NCBI RefSeq assembly: GCF_000173655.1
Contig: NZ_ABZU01000001.1
Location: 96,231-160,230 of the forward strand
Reading direction: 5' to 3'
From: Corynebacterium amycolatum SK46
Lineage (GTDB): Bacteria; Actinomycetota; Actinomycetes; Mycobacteriales; Mycobacteriaceae
DNA: 64,000 nucleotides
The stretch's first letter is position 1. Each line of letters starts with the position of its first letter. The notes under the pieces are model-generated. The model ran no database searches, was not told where the DNA came from, and was given only the letters and a program-made list of their open reading frames with translations. The translations under genes and the position numbers were made by a program. Below, in pieces: positions 1 to 8,125 of this stretch.

Positions 1-424
1 TCGGATCCCAGGACATGACGGTGACGACAACCTGTACCTCGTTGCGCAGGCCCTTGACGAAGGTCGGGCGCAGCGGACGGTCAATCAGACGACATGCCAG
101 GATGGCGTCGGTGGACGGGCGGCCTTCACGTCGGAAGAAGGAGCCCGGAATCTTGCCCGCAGCGTACATACGCTCTTCAACGTCGACCGTCAGCGGGAAG
201 AAGTCAAAGCCCTCGCGGGGCTGGTTTGAAGCGGTGACGGTGGACAGGAGCATGGTCTCCTCGTCCAAGTAGGTAGTCACCGAACCATCGGCCTGACGAG
301 CCAGCTGGCCCGTTTCAAAGCGAATGGTGCGGGTGCCGAAATCACCATTGTCGATGGTGGCAACGGCCTCGGTAATACCGAAATCCTCATCAAAGAAAAA
401 TTCAACAGCCTTGCTGTTGGCCAT
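1..424 (-). CDS. pnp: Polyribonucleotide nucleotidyltransferase (PNPase), N-terminal part
   Basis: PNPase is a 3'-5' phosphorolytic exoribonuclease of RNA turnover. Only the first 141 codons are here; the gene runs off the left edge. The translation begins [16 protein letters not shown] and contains the family signature [16 protein letters not shown] in the first RNase PH-like domain, followed by RLIDRPLRP. The ATG at 422-424 is preceded by AGGAG about 10 nt upstream. It lies downstream of rpsO on the same strand, the classic rpsO-pnp order, but 500 bp of repeat-bearing DNA and the rpsO terminator separate the two, so pnp probably has its own promoter. The KH and S1 domains cannot be seen. 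Confidence 0.95.
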   Translation of the reverse strand, partial: MANSKAVEFFFDEDFGITEAVATIDNGDFGTRTIRFETGQLARQADGSVTTYLDEETMLLSTVTASNQPREGFDFFPLTVDVEERMYAAGKIPGSFFRREGRPSTDAILACRLIDRPLRPTFVKGLRNEVQVVVTVMSWDP

Positions 425-618
425 AGGTTTCTTACTCCTAGAAATAGCGGCGATCATCGATGTCGCCTGTAAAAAATCGAATGAACTTCGTTTGCGTCAC
501 GCATTCTACCAGCTAACGCGGAAAGTTCTCGTATTGGACGGATCGGAGATCTCTCACTGCCATCTGGGTTTTTGCACCTACGCGGGGTTCTAGGAGTTTG
601 CGGAGCGGGGGGGCACTT

Positions 619-785
619 ATCGATGACTTCTCTTCACTCATCGATGGATTACCGTGTCTTGTCGACGAATTACCGTGTCTTATCGATGGTGCTCCGGCAC
701 TTATGCGCACGCTGTCGATCAGCCCCCTCCACATGTCGATGAGGTATTCACTTGTGGCCACGCTACAGCGCATCGATGAGTGAAT
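619..785. repeat. Degenerate 21-bp tandem array of ATCGATG-type units
   Basis: Units starting with (A/G)TCGA(T/C)(G/C) begin at 619, 640, 661 and 682 with exact 21-bp spacing, then at 714 and 735 (again 21 bp apart) and at 772. Units 640 and 661 share the tail ATTACCGTGTCTT. The 14-mer TTCACTCATCGATG at 633-646 recurs inverted at 771-784, and again on the plus strand at 60206-60219. A second inverted pair, GGTATTCACT and AGTGAATACC, lies near 742-751 and 779-788. Function is unknown. It could be a binding array on one face of the helix, a structured RNA in the pnp leader, or a decayed tandem repeat. Confidence 0.75.
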
Positions 786-803
786 ACCACAACGACAAGT
801 GAC

Positions 804-855
804 CAAAAAGACCCGCCGTGAGCTTCCATTCAATGGAAACCCAAACGGCGGGTCT
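804..855 (-). terminator. Intrinsic terminator of rpsO
   Basis: Positions 809-819 (AGACCCGCCGT) pair perfectly with 845-855 over 11 bp. An inner TTCCAT/ATGGAA hairpin lies in the loop, and a short T run follows on the minus strand (805-808). It sits 75 bp past the rpsO stop. Confidence 0.85.
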
Positions 856-930
856 AAAAGCTTAAAGCCTTGAATTAACAGAGCAACTTACACCAATGAA
901 GCTCTGACAAACAGAATCATAAGGGAAATC

Positions 931-1200
931 TTAGCGACGCAGGCCGAGGCGCTCAATCAGCTTACGGTAGCGCTCCACGTCGTTGTCCTGCAGGTACTGC
1001 AGCAGACCCTTGCGGCGACCGACCAGCAGCAGCAGACCACGGCGGGAGTGGTGATCGTGCTTGTGGAACTTCAGGTGCTCGGTCAGCTGACGAATACGAG
1101 CAGTCAGCAGTGCAACCTGAGCCTCCGGGGAACCGGTGTCGGTCTCGTGCAGGCCGAACTCCTTGAGGATCTCTGCCTTCTCAGTAGTGTTCAAAGCCAT
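931..1200 (-). CDS. rpsO: 30S ribosomal protein S15
   Basis: 89 aa, the usual S15 length. S15 binds the central domain of 16S rRNA early in 30S assembly. The S15 signature is visible: [13 protein letters not shown], then [19 protein letters not shown] and a basic C-terminus. AAGGAG lies 9 nt before the ATG. It is followed by a strong terminator and preceded by ribF on the same strand. Confidence 0.97.
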   Translation of the reverse strand: MALNTTEKAEILKEFGLHETDTGSPEAQVALLTARIRQLTEHLKFHKHDHHSRRGLLLLVGRRKGLLQYLQDNDVERYRKLIERLGLRR

Positions 1201-1341
1201 GGAAATCTAACTCCTTGAATCAAGTTATGGTCGTTGTTTCAGTCCACATACTTGGCCTTCTCGGAACCGCACAGCATCTTGCCGTTAGCTCCTTGTAACT
1301 GCTTGTGGACCGCAGTCACAGCCGACGGGTTACTTTACCAG

Positions 1342-2337
1342 TTAATTGGCCTTAGCCAAAATGGCCTCGGTGTCAGCGACATCCTGGTTCATCCGGTCAA
1401 TGAGCTCCTCGACCGAGTCGAACTTCTCCATTCCGCGAATCCGGTCGACAAACTCAACCTGCCCGGCGGTGCCGTAGAGGTCCGCATGACGGTCAATCAC
1501 GTAGGCCTCGACCGTTCGATCAGTGTCTCCAAAGGTCACATTAGTGCCCACCGACACGGCCGCTGGGTAGCGCACCCCAAACTCGATATCGCCCTTCGGA
1601 TCCGGCTCCGGACGGGCTGCCGTCGGCTGAGCCGTGAACCATGCCGCGTAGACACCATCAGCCGGGATTGCCAGGCCCTCAGCGAAGTCAATATTGGCAG
1701 TCGGAAAACCCAGCTGCGCTCCCCCACGCCCCTGACCTGGAATAACATCACCATCGACACGGTGGAAGTACCCGAGACACGAGGCGGCTGCGGACACCGC
1801 TCCGTCGGCAAGCAAACCGCGAATGCGTGTCGACGAAACACGTTCGGTCGAGTCCGCGGCAGTGACGTCGAGGAGGTCGACGATGGTGACGTCGACCCCA
1901 CACTTACGGCCGTGCTCCGGCAAAGTTTCGGCAGTACCCGAAGCTTTCTGACCATAGGTGAAGTTCTGGCCAACAAAGACCGCCTGTGCATTCAGCTTGT
2001 CGCGCACAACGGTGCGGACAAAGTCCTCAGCGGGGATACTGGAGAAGGTCTTGTCAAAGGGCACGACGAGCATGACATCAATTCCCTCCGCCTCTGCCAG
2101 CTCGGCACGACGGGACACGGTGGACAGTGCCGGCGGCACCTTATCCGGGGCAAACAGCGCTACGGGGTTGGGATCGAAAGTCATCAACAGCGATTTCACG
2201 CCACGAGCGCGAGCGTCACTGACCGCAGCAGCTATCAGGCGCTTATGTCCTAGATGAATACCATCGAACACTCCGATGGTTACGACCGTGTCCCCCAGGT
2301 CTTCGGGTGCATTGTCCAAACCATACCAAATCTCCAC
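1342..2337 (-). CDS. ribF: Bifunctional riboflavin kinase / FAD synthetase
   Basis: Converts riboflavin to FMN and then FAD. The N-terminal nucleotidyltransferase part shows TIGVFDGIHLGH (HxGH-type motif) near residues 17-28. The C-terminal riboflavin kinase part shows RVDGDVIPGQGRGGAQLGFPTAN. I chose the GTG at 2335-2337 because the family begins at the xxIWYGLDNxP segment; the open frame continues upstream into truB leader sequence with no family similarity. That gives 331 aa. It is divergent from truB across about 64 bp, so both promoters must lie there. Confidence 0.92.
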   Translation of the reverse strand: MEIWYGLDNAPEDLGDTVVTIGVFDGIHLGHKRLIAAAVSDARARGVKSLLMTFDPNPVALFAPDKVPPALSTVSRRAELAEAEGIDVMLVVPFDKTFSSIPAEDFVRTVVRDKLNAQAVFVGQNFTYGQKASGTAETLPEHGRKCGVDVTIVDLLDVTAADSTERVSSTRIRGLLADGAVSAAASCLGYFHRVDGDVIPGQGRGGAQLGFPTANIDFAEGLAIPADGVYAAWFTAQPTAARPEPDPKGDIEFGVRYPAAVSVGTNVTFGDTDRTVEAYVIDRHADLYGTAGQVEFVDRIRGMEKFDSVEELIDRMNQDVADTEAILAKAN

Positions 2338-2401
2338 AGAGAGCCAGTGTAACTGGTCACCGTTTAACACACCGCATATAGCGCAACATAGGATTGCGTC
2401 T

Positions 2402-3388
2402 ATGACCGACTTCGATCCGATTGCAGACTCCGGCATTGTCATCGTGGACAAGCCTCAAGGCTGGACAAGCCACGATGTAGTGGGCAAACTCCGTCGAATC
2501 TTCCGCACCAAGAAGGTCGGCCACTCCGGCACCCTCGACCCAATGGCCACCGGTGTGCTCGTCCTCGGCATCGGCCGCGGCACACGTTTCCTGCCGCATG
2601 TTCACGCCGACACGAAGTCCTACCGTGCGACTATTCGTCTTGGCGCAGCCACGCTTACCGACGACGCCGAAGGCGAGTTGCTCTCCGAATCCTCGGCGGC
2701 ATCGGTGACCGACGAGATGATCCGGGAGAAAATTACTGATTTCACCGGCACTATTATGCAGAAACCTGCGGCGGTATCCGCGGTGAAGATTGACGGTGTC
2801 CGCGCCTACGAGCGCATCCGCCGTGGTGAGAAGGTCGATATCCCTGCGCGCCCGGTGACAATCACCCGTTATGAGGTTCTGGACATCCGCCATGACTCCG
2901 ATACCTCCCGTCCCGGGGAGTGCATCGATATTGACGTGGAGGTCGACTGCTCTGCCGGCACGTTCATCCGCGCCTTAGCTCGTGACTTGGGGGATGCACT
3001 GGGGGTCGGTGGTCATCTCACCGCGCTGCGACGTACTGCCGCAGGCGTTTTCACTATTGATGAGGCATTGACTATCGATGAGCTCACGGCGAAAGCCGAG
3101 CAGTTCGACACCGCCAATCCAGAAATTGCTGAGATGCGACGCCCAATCCCCGACCGCGCCGCTTCCTTGCTGCCGATGAGTCTGGACGAGGCCTGCTTGC
3201 GTTGCTTTGATACCCGCGAAATTACGGAACAGCAGGCGGCTGATTTGGCTCAGGGCAAGTGGCTTGAGCCAATCGGAAAACCTGGAGTCTATGCGGCGGT
3301 GTCACCAACGGGAAAGGTTCCGGCGCTGCTAACAGAATCTGGCAAACGGGCTAAGACGGTCTTCGTGGTGCGCCCGGCCACGCTGTGA
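2402..3388 (+). CDS. truB: tRNA pseudouridine(55) synthase TruB
   Basis: Forms pseudouridine 55 in the T arm of tRNA. 328 aa from the ATG at 2402. It contains the catalytic block GTLDPMATGVLVLG, whose Asp is the nucleophile, and KPQGWTSHDVV at the N-terminus, both diagnostic of TruB. The C-terminal domain is of the actinobacterial type. The longer open frame starting at 2276 runs through the ribF start and is not credible as a start. It is one of few plus-strand genes here and is transcribed away from ribF. Confidence 0.95.
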   Translation: MTDFDPIADSGIVIVDKPQGWTSHDVVGKLRRIFRTKKVGHSGTLDPMATGVLVLGIGRGTRFLPHVHADTKSYRATIRLGAATLTDDAEGELLSESSAASVTDEMIREKITDFTGTIMQKPAAVSAVKIDGVRAYERIRRGEKVDIPARPVTITRYEVLDIRHDSDTSRPGECIDIDVEVDCSAGTFIRALARDLGDALGVGGHLTALRRTAAGVFTIDEALTIDELTAKAEQFDTANPEIAEMRRPIPDRAASLLPMSLDEACLRCFDTREITEQQAADLAQGKWLEPIGKPGVYAAVSPTGKVPALLTESGKRAKTVFVVRPATL

Positions 3389-3405
3389 CTACCTCTCAAG
3401 GCTTT

Positions 3406-4101
3406 TTAAGGCTGCTCGAGCCACACCGCGGTGACAACGACGCCTGCACCGCGACCCCAGAAGCCCTGTACTCCGAGGAAGGCGTCGGGAATCTCACGGT
3501 GAAACGTTAGCTGTAAAGGTCCGCCTTCGAGTCCTCGAGAAAAACCTCGCGCTGCTATCCGTTTCTTCCTCGGTTGCACGGAGACTTCGTCGAAGTCTAG
3601 CCACTGCCCGACCATCGGCTCCCAGAGTTTGTACATTGATTCCTTGGCGCTAAATTGCACCAGCGGATCCAAGCGAGCTTCATCAGTGCGCAAGACTGCA
3701 TCGATTATTCCTAACTCTAGAGTCTGCTCGACCTCGACATCGATGCCAATCCCCTGCAGCTGTTCAGCGCTCGCGGACACGGCTGCCACGGCCCCGTCGC
3801 AGTGGCTAATTGACCCCACGACTCCTCGCGGCCACAGCGGCGCTCCGGTGGTCGACATGCCAATCCCACCTGGGGCAGACTCTCCTAGCCGTTGCAACGT
3901 CTCATGCGCAGCGAGGCGCCCTCGGGTGAAATCACGGATTCGAGCAGGTACTGCACTATCAGGCAGCCTCAATTCAGCACTACGGAGCTGCTGCAATTCC
4001 GCATCACTAAAAGGACGCTCGGCATTGGAGTCAATAACCAGCCGGCTACCGGCGGGTAAATGCCCGGCCAGGTACTCCTGAACGTCGGCAAGCACACTCA
4101 T
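3406..4101 (-). CDS. pptT: 4'-phosphopantetheinyl transferase, PptT/EntD type
   Basis: Transfers phosphopantetheine from CoA to carrier domains of fatty acid, polyketide or peptide synthases. 231 aa from the ATG at 4099-4101. Motifs seen are GSISHCDG, GIGIDVE (Mg-binding Asp/Glu) and FSAKESMYKLW, in the usual order and spacing. It overlaps the upstream MATE gene by ATGA, so translation is probably coupled. In mycobacteria PptT serves mycolate and siderophore synthases. The substrate here is inferred, not seen. Confidence 0.9.
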   Translation of the reverse strand: MSVLADVQEYLAGHLPAGSRLVIDSNAERPFSDAELQQLRSAELRLPDSAVPARIRDFTRGRLAAHETLQRLGESAPGGIGMSTTGAPLWPRGVVGSISHCDGAVAAVSASAEQLQGIGIDVEVEQTLELGIIDAVLRTDEARLDPLVQFSAKESMYKLWEPMVGQWLDFDEVSVQPRKKRIAARGFSRGLEGGPLQLTFHREIPDAFLGVQGFWGRGAGVVVTAVWLEQP

Positions 4102-5519
4102 GCGCTGACGCCGTACCATTTCTCTCCACGGAAACGAGTAGCGACAAAGATGAGTCGCAGAATCATGAAGGCCAAGAGACCGCACCACACGCCAGTCAGC
4201 CCCCAGCCAAATGCCTGCGCCAACCAGACCGGTGGGAGGAATCCGCACAGGACCGCGCTAACGGTGGCGTTACGGAGGAAAGCTGCGTCGCCGGCGCCGA
4301 GCAACACGCCATCGAGCGCAAAGACGACACCGCCGATAGGAATCATTGCGACAAGAATCCACCATGGTCCGGCGGTGACTGCGTCAATCACGCCTGTGGC
4401 GTCGGTAAAAATGCGGACGATGCTGCCATTACCCACTGCGAAGACAGCCGCTAGGCCGAGGGCAATGACGCTCGACCAGACAGTAACGCGCTTGCCAGTC
4501 CGGCGGGCAACGGCCGTTGAGCTACCTCCCAACGCTGCACCAACGAGCGTCTGTGCAGCAATCGCTAGCGAGTCGAGCACCAACGAGATCAGATTCCACA
4601 GCTGCAGCATGACCTGGTGCCCACCGAGCGTGGTCGGCCCAACGCGACCGGCAACCGCTGCGGCAGAGAGGAACGCTACCTGGAAGGACAAGGAGCGAAC
4701 GATGAGATCGCGGCCGAGGACCAGCTGGCTTTTGATAATGGCGCCATTCGGGCGCATGGGGAGCTTGCGGTTAGAGCACTCTTTGAAAAGTCTGCGGAGG
4801 AACAGCCCGCCGGTAATCAATTCGCCGAAGAGAACGGCCATCGCCGAGCCTTCGAGACCGACGGCGCGGACCAGCGGCACAATCACAATGGCGGCCGGAA
4901 CAAGGCCTGAGAGCACATATAGCAGCGGCGCGCGGGTGTTTTGGATACCGCGCAGCCAACCATTTCCAGCCTGCGCAATCAACGTCAGCGGAATGGCGAA
5001 AGCAGCAACTCGCAACCATTGCCCGGCATCATGAGCGACCTCCGGATGAGGAGCTAACCAACCGGTAAATACCGGTGCCAACCCCACGATGATGGCAAAG
5101 AGACCAAGGCCCACAAAGACGGCGACCCACGTCGCTTGCAGTCCCTCTTCGACCGCCTCGTCCACGTTGCCTCTGCCAAAGGCTCGCGCTGATCGGGCGG
5201 TCGTGCCGTAAGCCAAGAAAGTAAGCTGCGTAGTTACCACGGAAAATACCGTCGAACCAGCGGCAAGCGCCGCAAGCTGGACGGCTCCGAGCCGACCGAT
5301 GACAGCCGTATCCAGCAGCACATAGAGTGCGGGCGCGGCAAGAACGCCCAACGCTGGTAGCGCCAGCGAAACGATTGCGCGAAGGCTGACATCTGACTTC
5401 GCACTGTGCCCAGTTCGCTCTATGTCAGTTTTCTCAATCTCAGTGCGCTTCTTGGTTTTTCGCGAGTCCGACAATCCCCTAGGCCTCGCTCGTGCCTCGT
5501 CGTACCTGGGCTGCGACAT
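4098..5519 (-). CDS. MATE family efflux transporter (DinF-like)
   Basis: Integral membrane antiporter of the MATE fold with many hydrophobic helices, starting with VSLALPALGVLAAPALYVLLDTAVIG, the usual MATE helix 1 region. The same neighbour order (DHH phosphoesterase, DinF-like, PPTase) occurs in other actinobacteria. The start is uncertain: the ATG at 5519 gives 473 aa and overlaps the end of the DHH gene by 41 bp, an open frame reaches 5552, and no start has a clear ribosome site. The substrate is unknown. Confidence 0.85.
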   Translation of the reverse strand: MSQPRYDEARARPRGLSDSRKTKKRTEIEKTDIERTGHSAKSDVSLRAIVSLALPALGVLAAPALYVLLDTAVIGRLGAVQLAALAAGSTVFSVVTTQLTFLAYGTTARSARAFGRGNVDEAVEEGLQATWVAVFVGLGLFAIIVGLAPVFTGWLAPHPEVAHDAGQWLRVAAFAIPLTLIAQAGNGWLRGIQNTRAPLLYVLSGLVPAAIVIVPLVRAVGLEGSAMAVLFGELITGGLFLRRLFKECSNRKLPMRPNGAIIKSQLVLGRDLIVRSLSFQVAFLSAAAVAGRVGPTTLGGHQVMLQLWNLISLVLDSLAIAAQTLVGAALGGSSTAVARRTGKRVTVWSSVIALGLAAVFAVGNGSIVRIFTDATGVIDAVTAGPWWILVAMIPIGGVVFALDGVLLGAGDAAFLRNATVSAVLCGFLPPVWLAQAFGWGLTGVWCGLLAFMILRLIFVATRFRGEKWYGVSA

Positions 5520-6540
5520 CGCTGGTGTCCAGGAGGGCCTGCAGCAGCTCATCCTTGCTGCACTCGCGAGTCAGACCGGCGGCACGCTCGTGGCCACCGC
5601 CGCCGATTTCCAGGGCGACCTGGGAGACATCGACAAGCTCTCGAGAACGCAGCGAGACCGCCCACTGGCCTGGCTCATACTCCTTAAGTACAGCACAGAC
5701 GTCGGCCGCATTAGTCGTACGCACAATGTCCACGACCGATTCAATCTCATCGTGGCCAACTTCGGCGGTCTGGTCGTGCTCAATGACGACGTGGATTAGG
5801 CCAGCGCCGTCGCCCCACTCGGGCACCAATGTCGCGGTGGAAAGCACCTTGCCCAGGAACGGCAGGTAGGCAAACGGATGCTCTTCCAGCAGCTGTGCAC
5901 CAATCGTGCGCGGATCGAGCCCCTTATCCAGCAGGCGCGCCGCTGCAGTGTGCATGCGAGAACGGCCGAACTGGAACGACGCGGTATCCGTCAGCAGCCC
6001 GGCGTAGAGAGCATGAGCCATCGGCGTGGTCAGCTTGATACCCCAGACACCGAAGAAGTCCAGGAGCACCATGGTCGAGGACTCTGCCAGTTCATCAACC
6101 ATATTGACGGCCCCAAAGCGAGTGTTGGTCGCGTGATGGTCAACATTGATAACGCGATCGGAGGCCATCACGCGATCTTCCAGCGCACCGAGGCGCCCCG
6201 GGCTTGCGCAGTCGACAGTCACCCACGTGTCAATGTCTTCATCCAAGTCCGTGTATTCGACAAATCGCTCCCAGCCGGGAATAGTCAGCAGCGATTTAGC
6301 TGGCAAATCGCTCTCACCGTAGCTGGCGACAGCCGAAATGCCACGCTGTACAAGAGCCATGACCATCGCAGATGCAGCGCCAATCGCATCCGCATCGGGG
6401 TGAACATGGGCAATGACGCCGACTTTCTTAGCGTCGGCAAGCATATCCTGCATCTGCTGAATCGGCTTGGACATGCGGCGATTAATCGCCTGGGAAAGCT
6501 GGTGAGCTGCCTGCTCCTGAGCCTGCGGAGAAGTGGTCAC
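5479..6540 (-). CDS. DHH family phosphoesterase (NrnA-like oligoribonuclease / pAp phosphatase)
   Basis: 353 aa. Motifs of the DHH/DHHA1 fold: HVHPDADAIGAA (residues about 44-55), WVTVDCASPGR, NVDHHATNT with the name-giving DHH, and GGGHERAAG in the C-terminal DHHA1 domain. The family degrades very short RNA oligomers and 3'-phosphoadenosine 5'-phosphate. The GTG start at 6538-6540 has AAAGGGG about 6 nt upstream. It follows rbfA by 42 bp, as in mycobacteria, probably in one transcript with rbfA and the MATE and pptT genes. Confidence 0.92.
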   Translation of the reverse strand: MTTSPQAQEQAAHQLSQAINRRMSKPIQQMQDMLADAKKVGVIAHVHPDADAIGAASAMVMALVQRGISAVASYGESDLPAKSLLTIPGWERFVEYTDLDEDIDTWVTVDCASPGRLGALEDRVMASDRVINVDHHATNTRFGAVNMVDELAESSTMVLLDFFGVWGIKLTTPMAHALYAGLLTDTASFQFGRSRMHTAAARLLDKGLDPRTIGAQLLEEHPFAYLPFLGKVLSTATLVPEWGDGAGLIHVVIEHDQTAEVGHDEIESVVDIVRTTNAADVCAVLKEYEPGQWAVSLRSRELVDVSQVALEIGGGGHERAAGLTRECSKDELLQALLDTSDVAAQVRRGTSEA

Positions 6541-6582
6541 GTGGGTGCCCCTTTCATCGATAGATGTGGCCGGTGGAGAGTT

Positions 6583-7014
6583 TTACTCCTCGTCGCGGTA
6601 TGGGTTGACATCGCCTGCGGGCTTTGCGTTTCTAGCCTGCTCAGCCAATTCCGCGTCGCGCGCGCGAGTCTTATCGAGCAGCTCCTCAAGGTGCGCGGAA
6701 ATCTCCGGCACCGTGTCAACCTCAAAAGCCAGCGTCGGTGTGTAGCGCACACCGGTGCCACGACCGACCAGGGAACGCAGCTGCCCCTTCGCCTTTTCCA
6801 GCGCTGCTGCGGCCGACTCGTAGTCCGGTTCCTCGTCGAGCGTACGTCCGCGCACAGTGTAGAAAACTGTGGCGTCGTGCAAATCGCCGGTGACGCGGCA
6901 GTCGGTGATAGTCACAAACTCCAGCCGCCGGTCCTTAATCTCACGCTCAATTGCACTGGCGACAATCTCCTGAATACGCTTGGACAGCCTGCGCGCGCGT
7001 GCTGGATCTGCCAT
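6583..7014 (-). CDS. rbfA: Ribosome-binding factor A
   Basis: 143 aa. RbfA helps mature the 5' end of 16S rRNA in 30S assembly. The KH-like fold sequence [20 protein letters not shown] and the central [19 protein letters not shown] segment are typical. GGGAG lies about 9 nt before the ATG. In most actinobacteria rbfA follows infB closely. Here the infB terminator and an orphan gene intervene, so rbfA needs its own promoter. Confidence 0.95.
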   Translation of the reverse strand: MADPARARRLSKRIQEIVASAIEREIKDRRLEFVTITDCRVTGDLHDATVFYTVRGRTLDEEPDYESAAAALEKAKGQLRSLVGRGTGVRYTPTLAFEVDTVPEISAHLEELLDKTRARDAELAEQARNAKPAGDVNPYRDEE

Positions 7015-7376
7015 TTTTGGCTACTCCCTATCTATCTATACCTGTGCGTAACGATTCGTAGCTAGACCCCATATAGCGTGGAGCCTGAGGCGCCCCTTCG
7101 CTGACAAAGACCCATTTGGGATCCGGCAAAACGGTTCAATACAAAGGACTGCTAATACTAACACGCAAAACACTACTCAACTTCGAACCGTATATTTCGC
7201 GACTTCGCCTGAGCCCGTCTACCGGGTGCAGTCACTTGCTTCGCCGCACGCTTGCCCTTTGTTCATACCCCATGAATCATCACGACAACACTGCCGCCAC
7301 CGTCGATACCATCGACGGCATGGGGAGTCGCTACTACGGAATTGCGCAGCTGAAACGCGGCCTACCCAGTACGCTC
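7015..7376. other. Gene-free region upstream of rbfA
   Basis: 362 bp without a credible gene and visibly more AT-rich than its neighbours. The small plus-strand frames have no family resemblance. On the minus strand a TATAGAT (7034-7040) lies just before the rbfA ribosome site and is the best -10 candidate for rbfA. No -35 with good spacing was found. Confidence 0.5.
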
Positions 7377-8048
7377 TTAACCGCGCTCCACGAAGTTGTA
7401 CATCGGTAACCCATTAATATGAGAGCAGTCAGGCAGTGAATCCATCACGCTGTCCTGCAACGGTGTTTCTCCCTCGATGCCGAAAATCCATTTAACCGCA
7501 GCATTACCTAGATCCAGCGGATGGAAAAGGTAACTTACCTCACCGTTTCTATCCTTGGGCGCCACACTGCCATGGGTTTGTTCCCATTCAGCCACATCCG
7601 TCGGATGAAGTACCTCGACGTGTTCACCGTTAGCGAACGGTACCTCGAAATCCAACAGTCTTCCAGAGCTGAAAAACCGCTGCATGTCAAAATCATAGTC
7701 TTCGCAGCTTGCTCCTAATTCCCTGGTAGGAGTCTTGTAGTGGCAGAAATCGACAACACTATTGATGCACAGTGACCAACTTTCGCGAGGATCGTTCGCC
7801 AACGCTGGGTCCTCAATAAGGTCGTATACGTCGTCGGTCCCGAAAAGCAGCGTTGGCCCAAACGCTACTGCGTGGAAGTACCAATTATGACCATCCTCAA
7901 TAGTTTCTTCGGAATCAAAGGCGAATCTCCCTGGCCAAATCTTGTCCAATTGCGCAAGCGTCTCCTCTGCGCTCGCAGGAGGATAATTCAAAATACTCGT
8001 TCGCGGCAGTTCATCCGAGAGTGCAAAGAGATTAGTTTTGAAGCCCAT
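7377..8048 (-). CDS. Hypothetical protein, possibly DUF6928-like, between infB and rbfA
   Basis: 223 aa from the ATG at 8048, beginning MGFKTNLFALSDE. I do not recognise it firmly. The N-terminus (MGxKTxxxxxxD, then a segment ending in WPGRF) recalls actinobacterial DUF6928 proteins, which is a weak match. It is acidic and soluble, with no signal peptide or membrane helix, and has the Cys/His-containing stretch SLCINSVVDFCHYKTP. It starts directly after the infB terminator, which argues for a separate transcript. A TATCGT lies 7 nt before the ATG with no ribosome site, so a leaderless start is likely. It interrupts a normally tight translation operon and looks like an insertion. Confidence 0.7.
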   Translation of the reverse strand: MGFKTNLFALSDELPRTSILNYPPASAEETLAQLDKIWPGRFAFDSEETIEDGHNWYFHAVAFGPTLLFGTDDVYDLIEDPALANDPRESWSLCINSVVDFCHYKTPTRELGASCEDYDFDMQRFFSSGRLLDFEVPFANGEHVEVLHPTDVAEWEQTHGSVAPKDRNGEVSYLFHPLDLGNAAVKWIFGIEGETPLQDSVMDSLPDCSHINGLPMYNFVERG

Positions 8049-8063
8049 AACGAACACGATACG

Positions 8064-8093
8064 CAAAAAGGCGCTCCCCGAAGGGAGCGCCTT
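8064..8093 (-). terminator. Intrinsic terminator of infB
   Basis: Perfect 11-bp stem (8068-8078 with 8083-8093, AAGGCGCTCCC) with a 4-nt loop, followed on the minus strand by a run of T. It lies about 35 bp past the infB stop and inside the upstream flank of the orphan gene. Confidence 0.9.
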
Positions 8094-8125
8094 ATCAAAG
8101 TTCACGCAGTGTTTAGCTTACGTTG

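Larger units (their letters stand above)
425..930. other. Gene-free rpsO-pnp intergenic region with a repeat array
   Basis: No convincing gene lies here. The small open frames on both strands are made of the repeats themselves and read as 7-residue units (for example LIDGLPC, LVDELPC, LIDGAPA). The region holds the rpsO terminator at 804-855, a 21-bp-period array at 619-755, a 14-bp inverted repeat at its edges, and the leader of pnp near 425-520. Confidence 0.7.

Noticed and set aside
513..833. 106-residue minus-strand open frame in the rpsO-pnp gap
   Set aside because: It runs through the terminator and the 21-bp array, has a near-heptad repeat on both strands because the unit is 21 bp, and no usable ribosome site.
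5878..7065. 395-residue plus-strand open frame across the DHH and rbfA genes
   Set aside because: It spans two well-identified minus-strand genes and the gap between them, and shows no domain.
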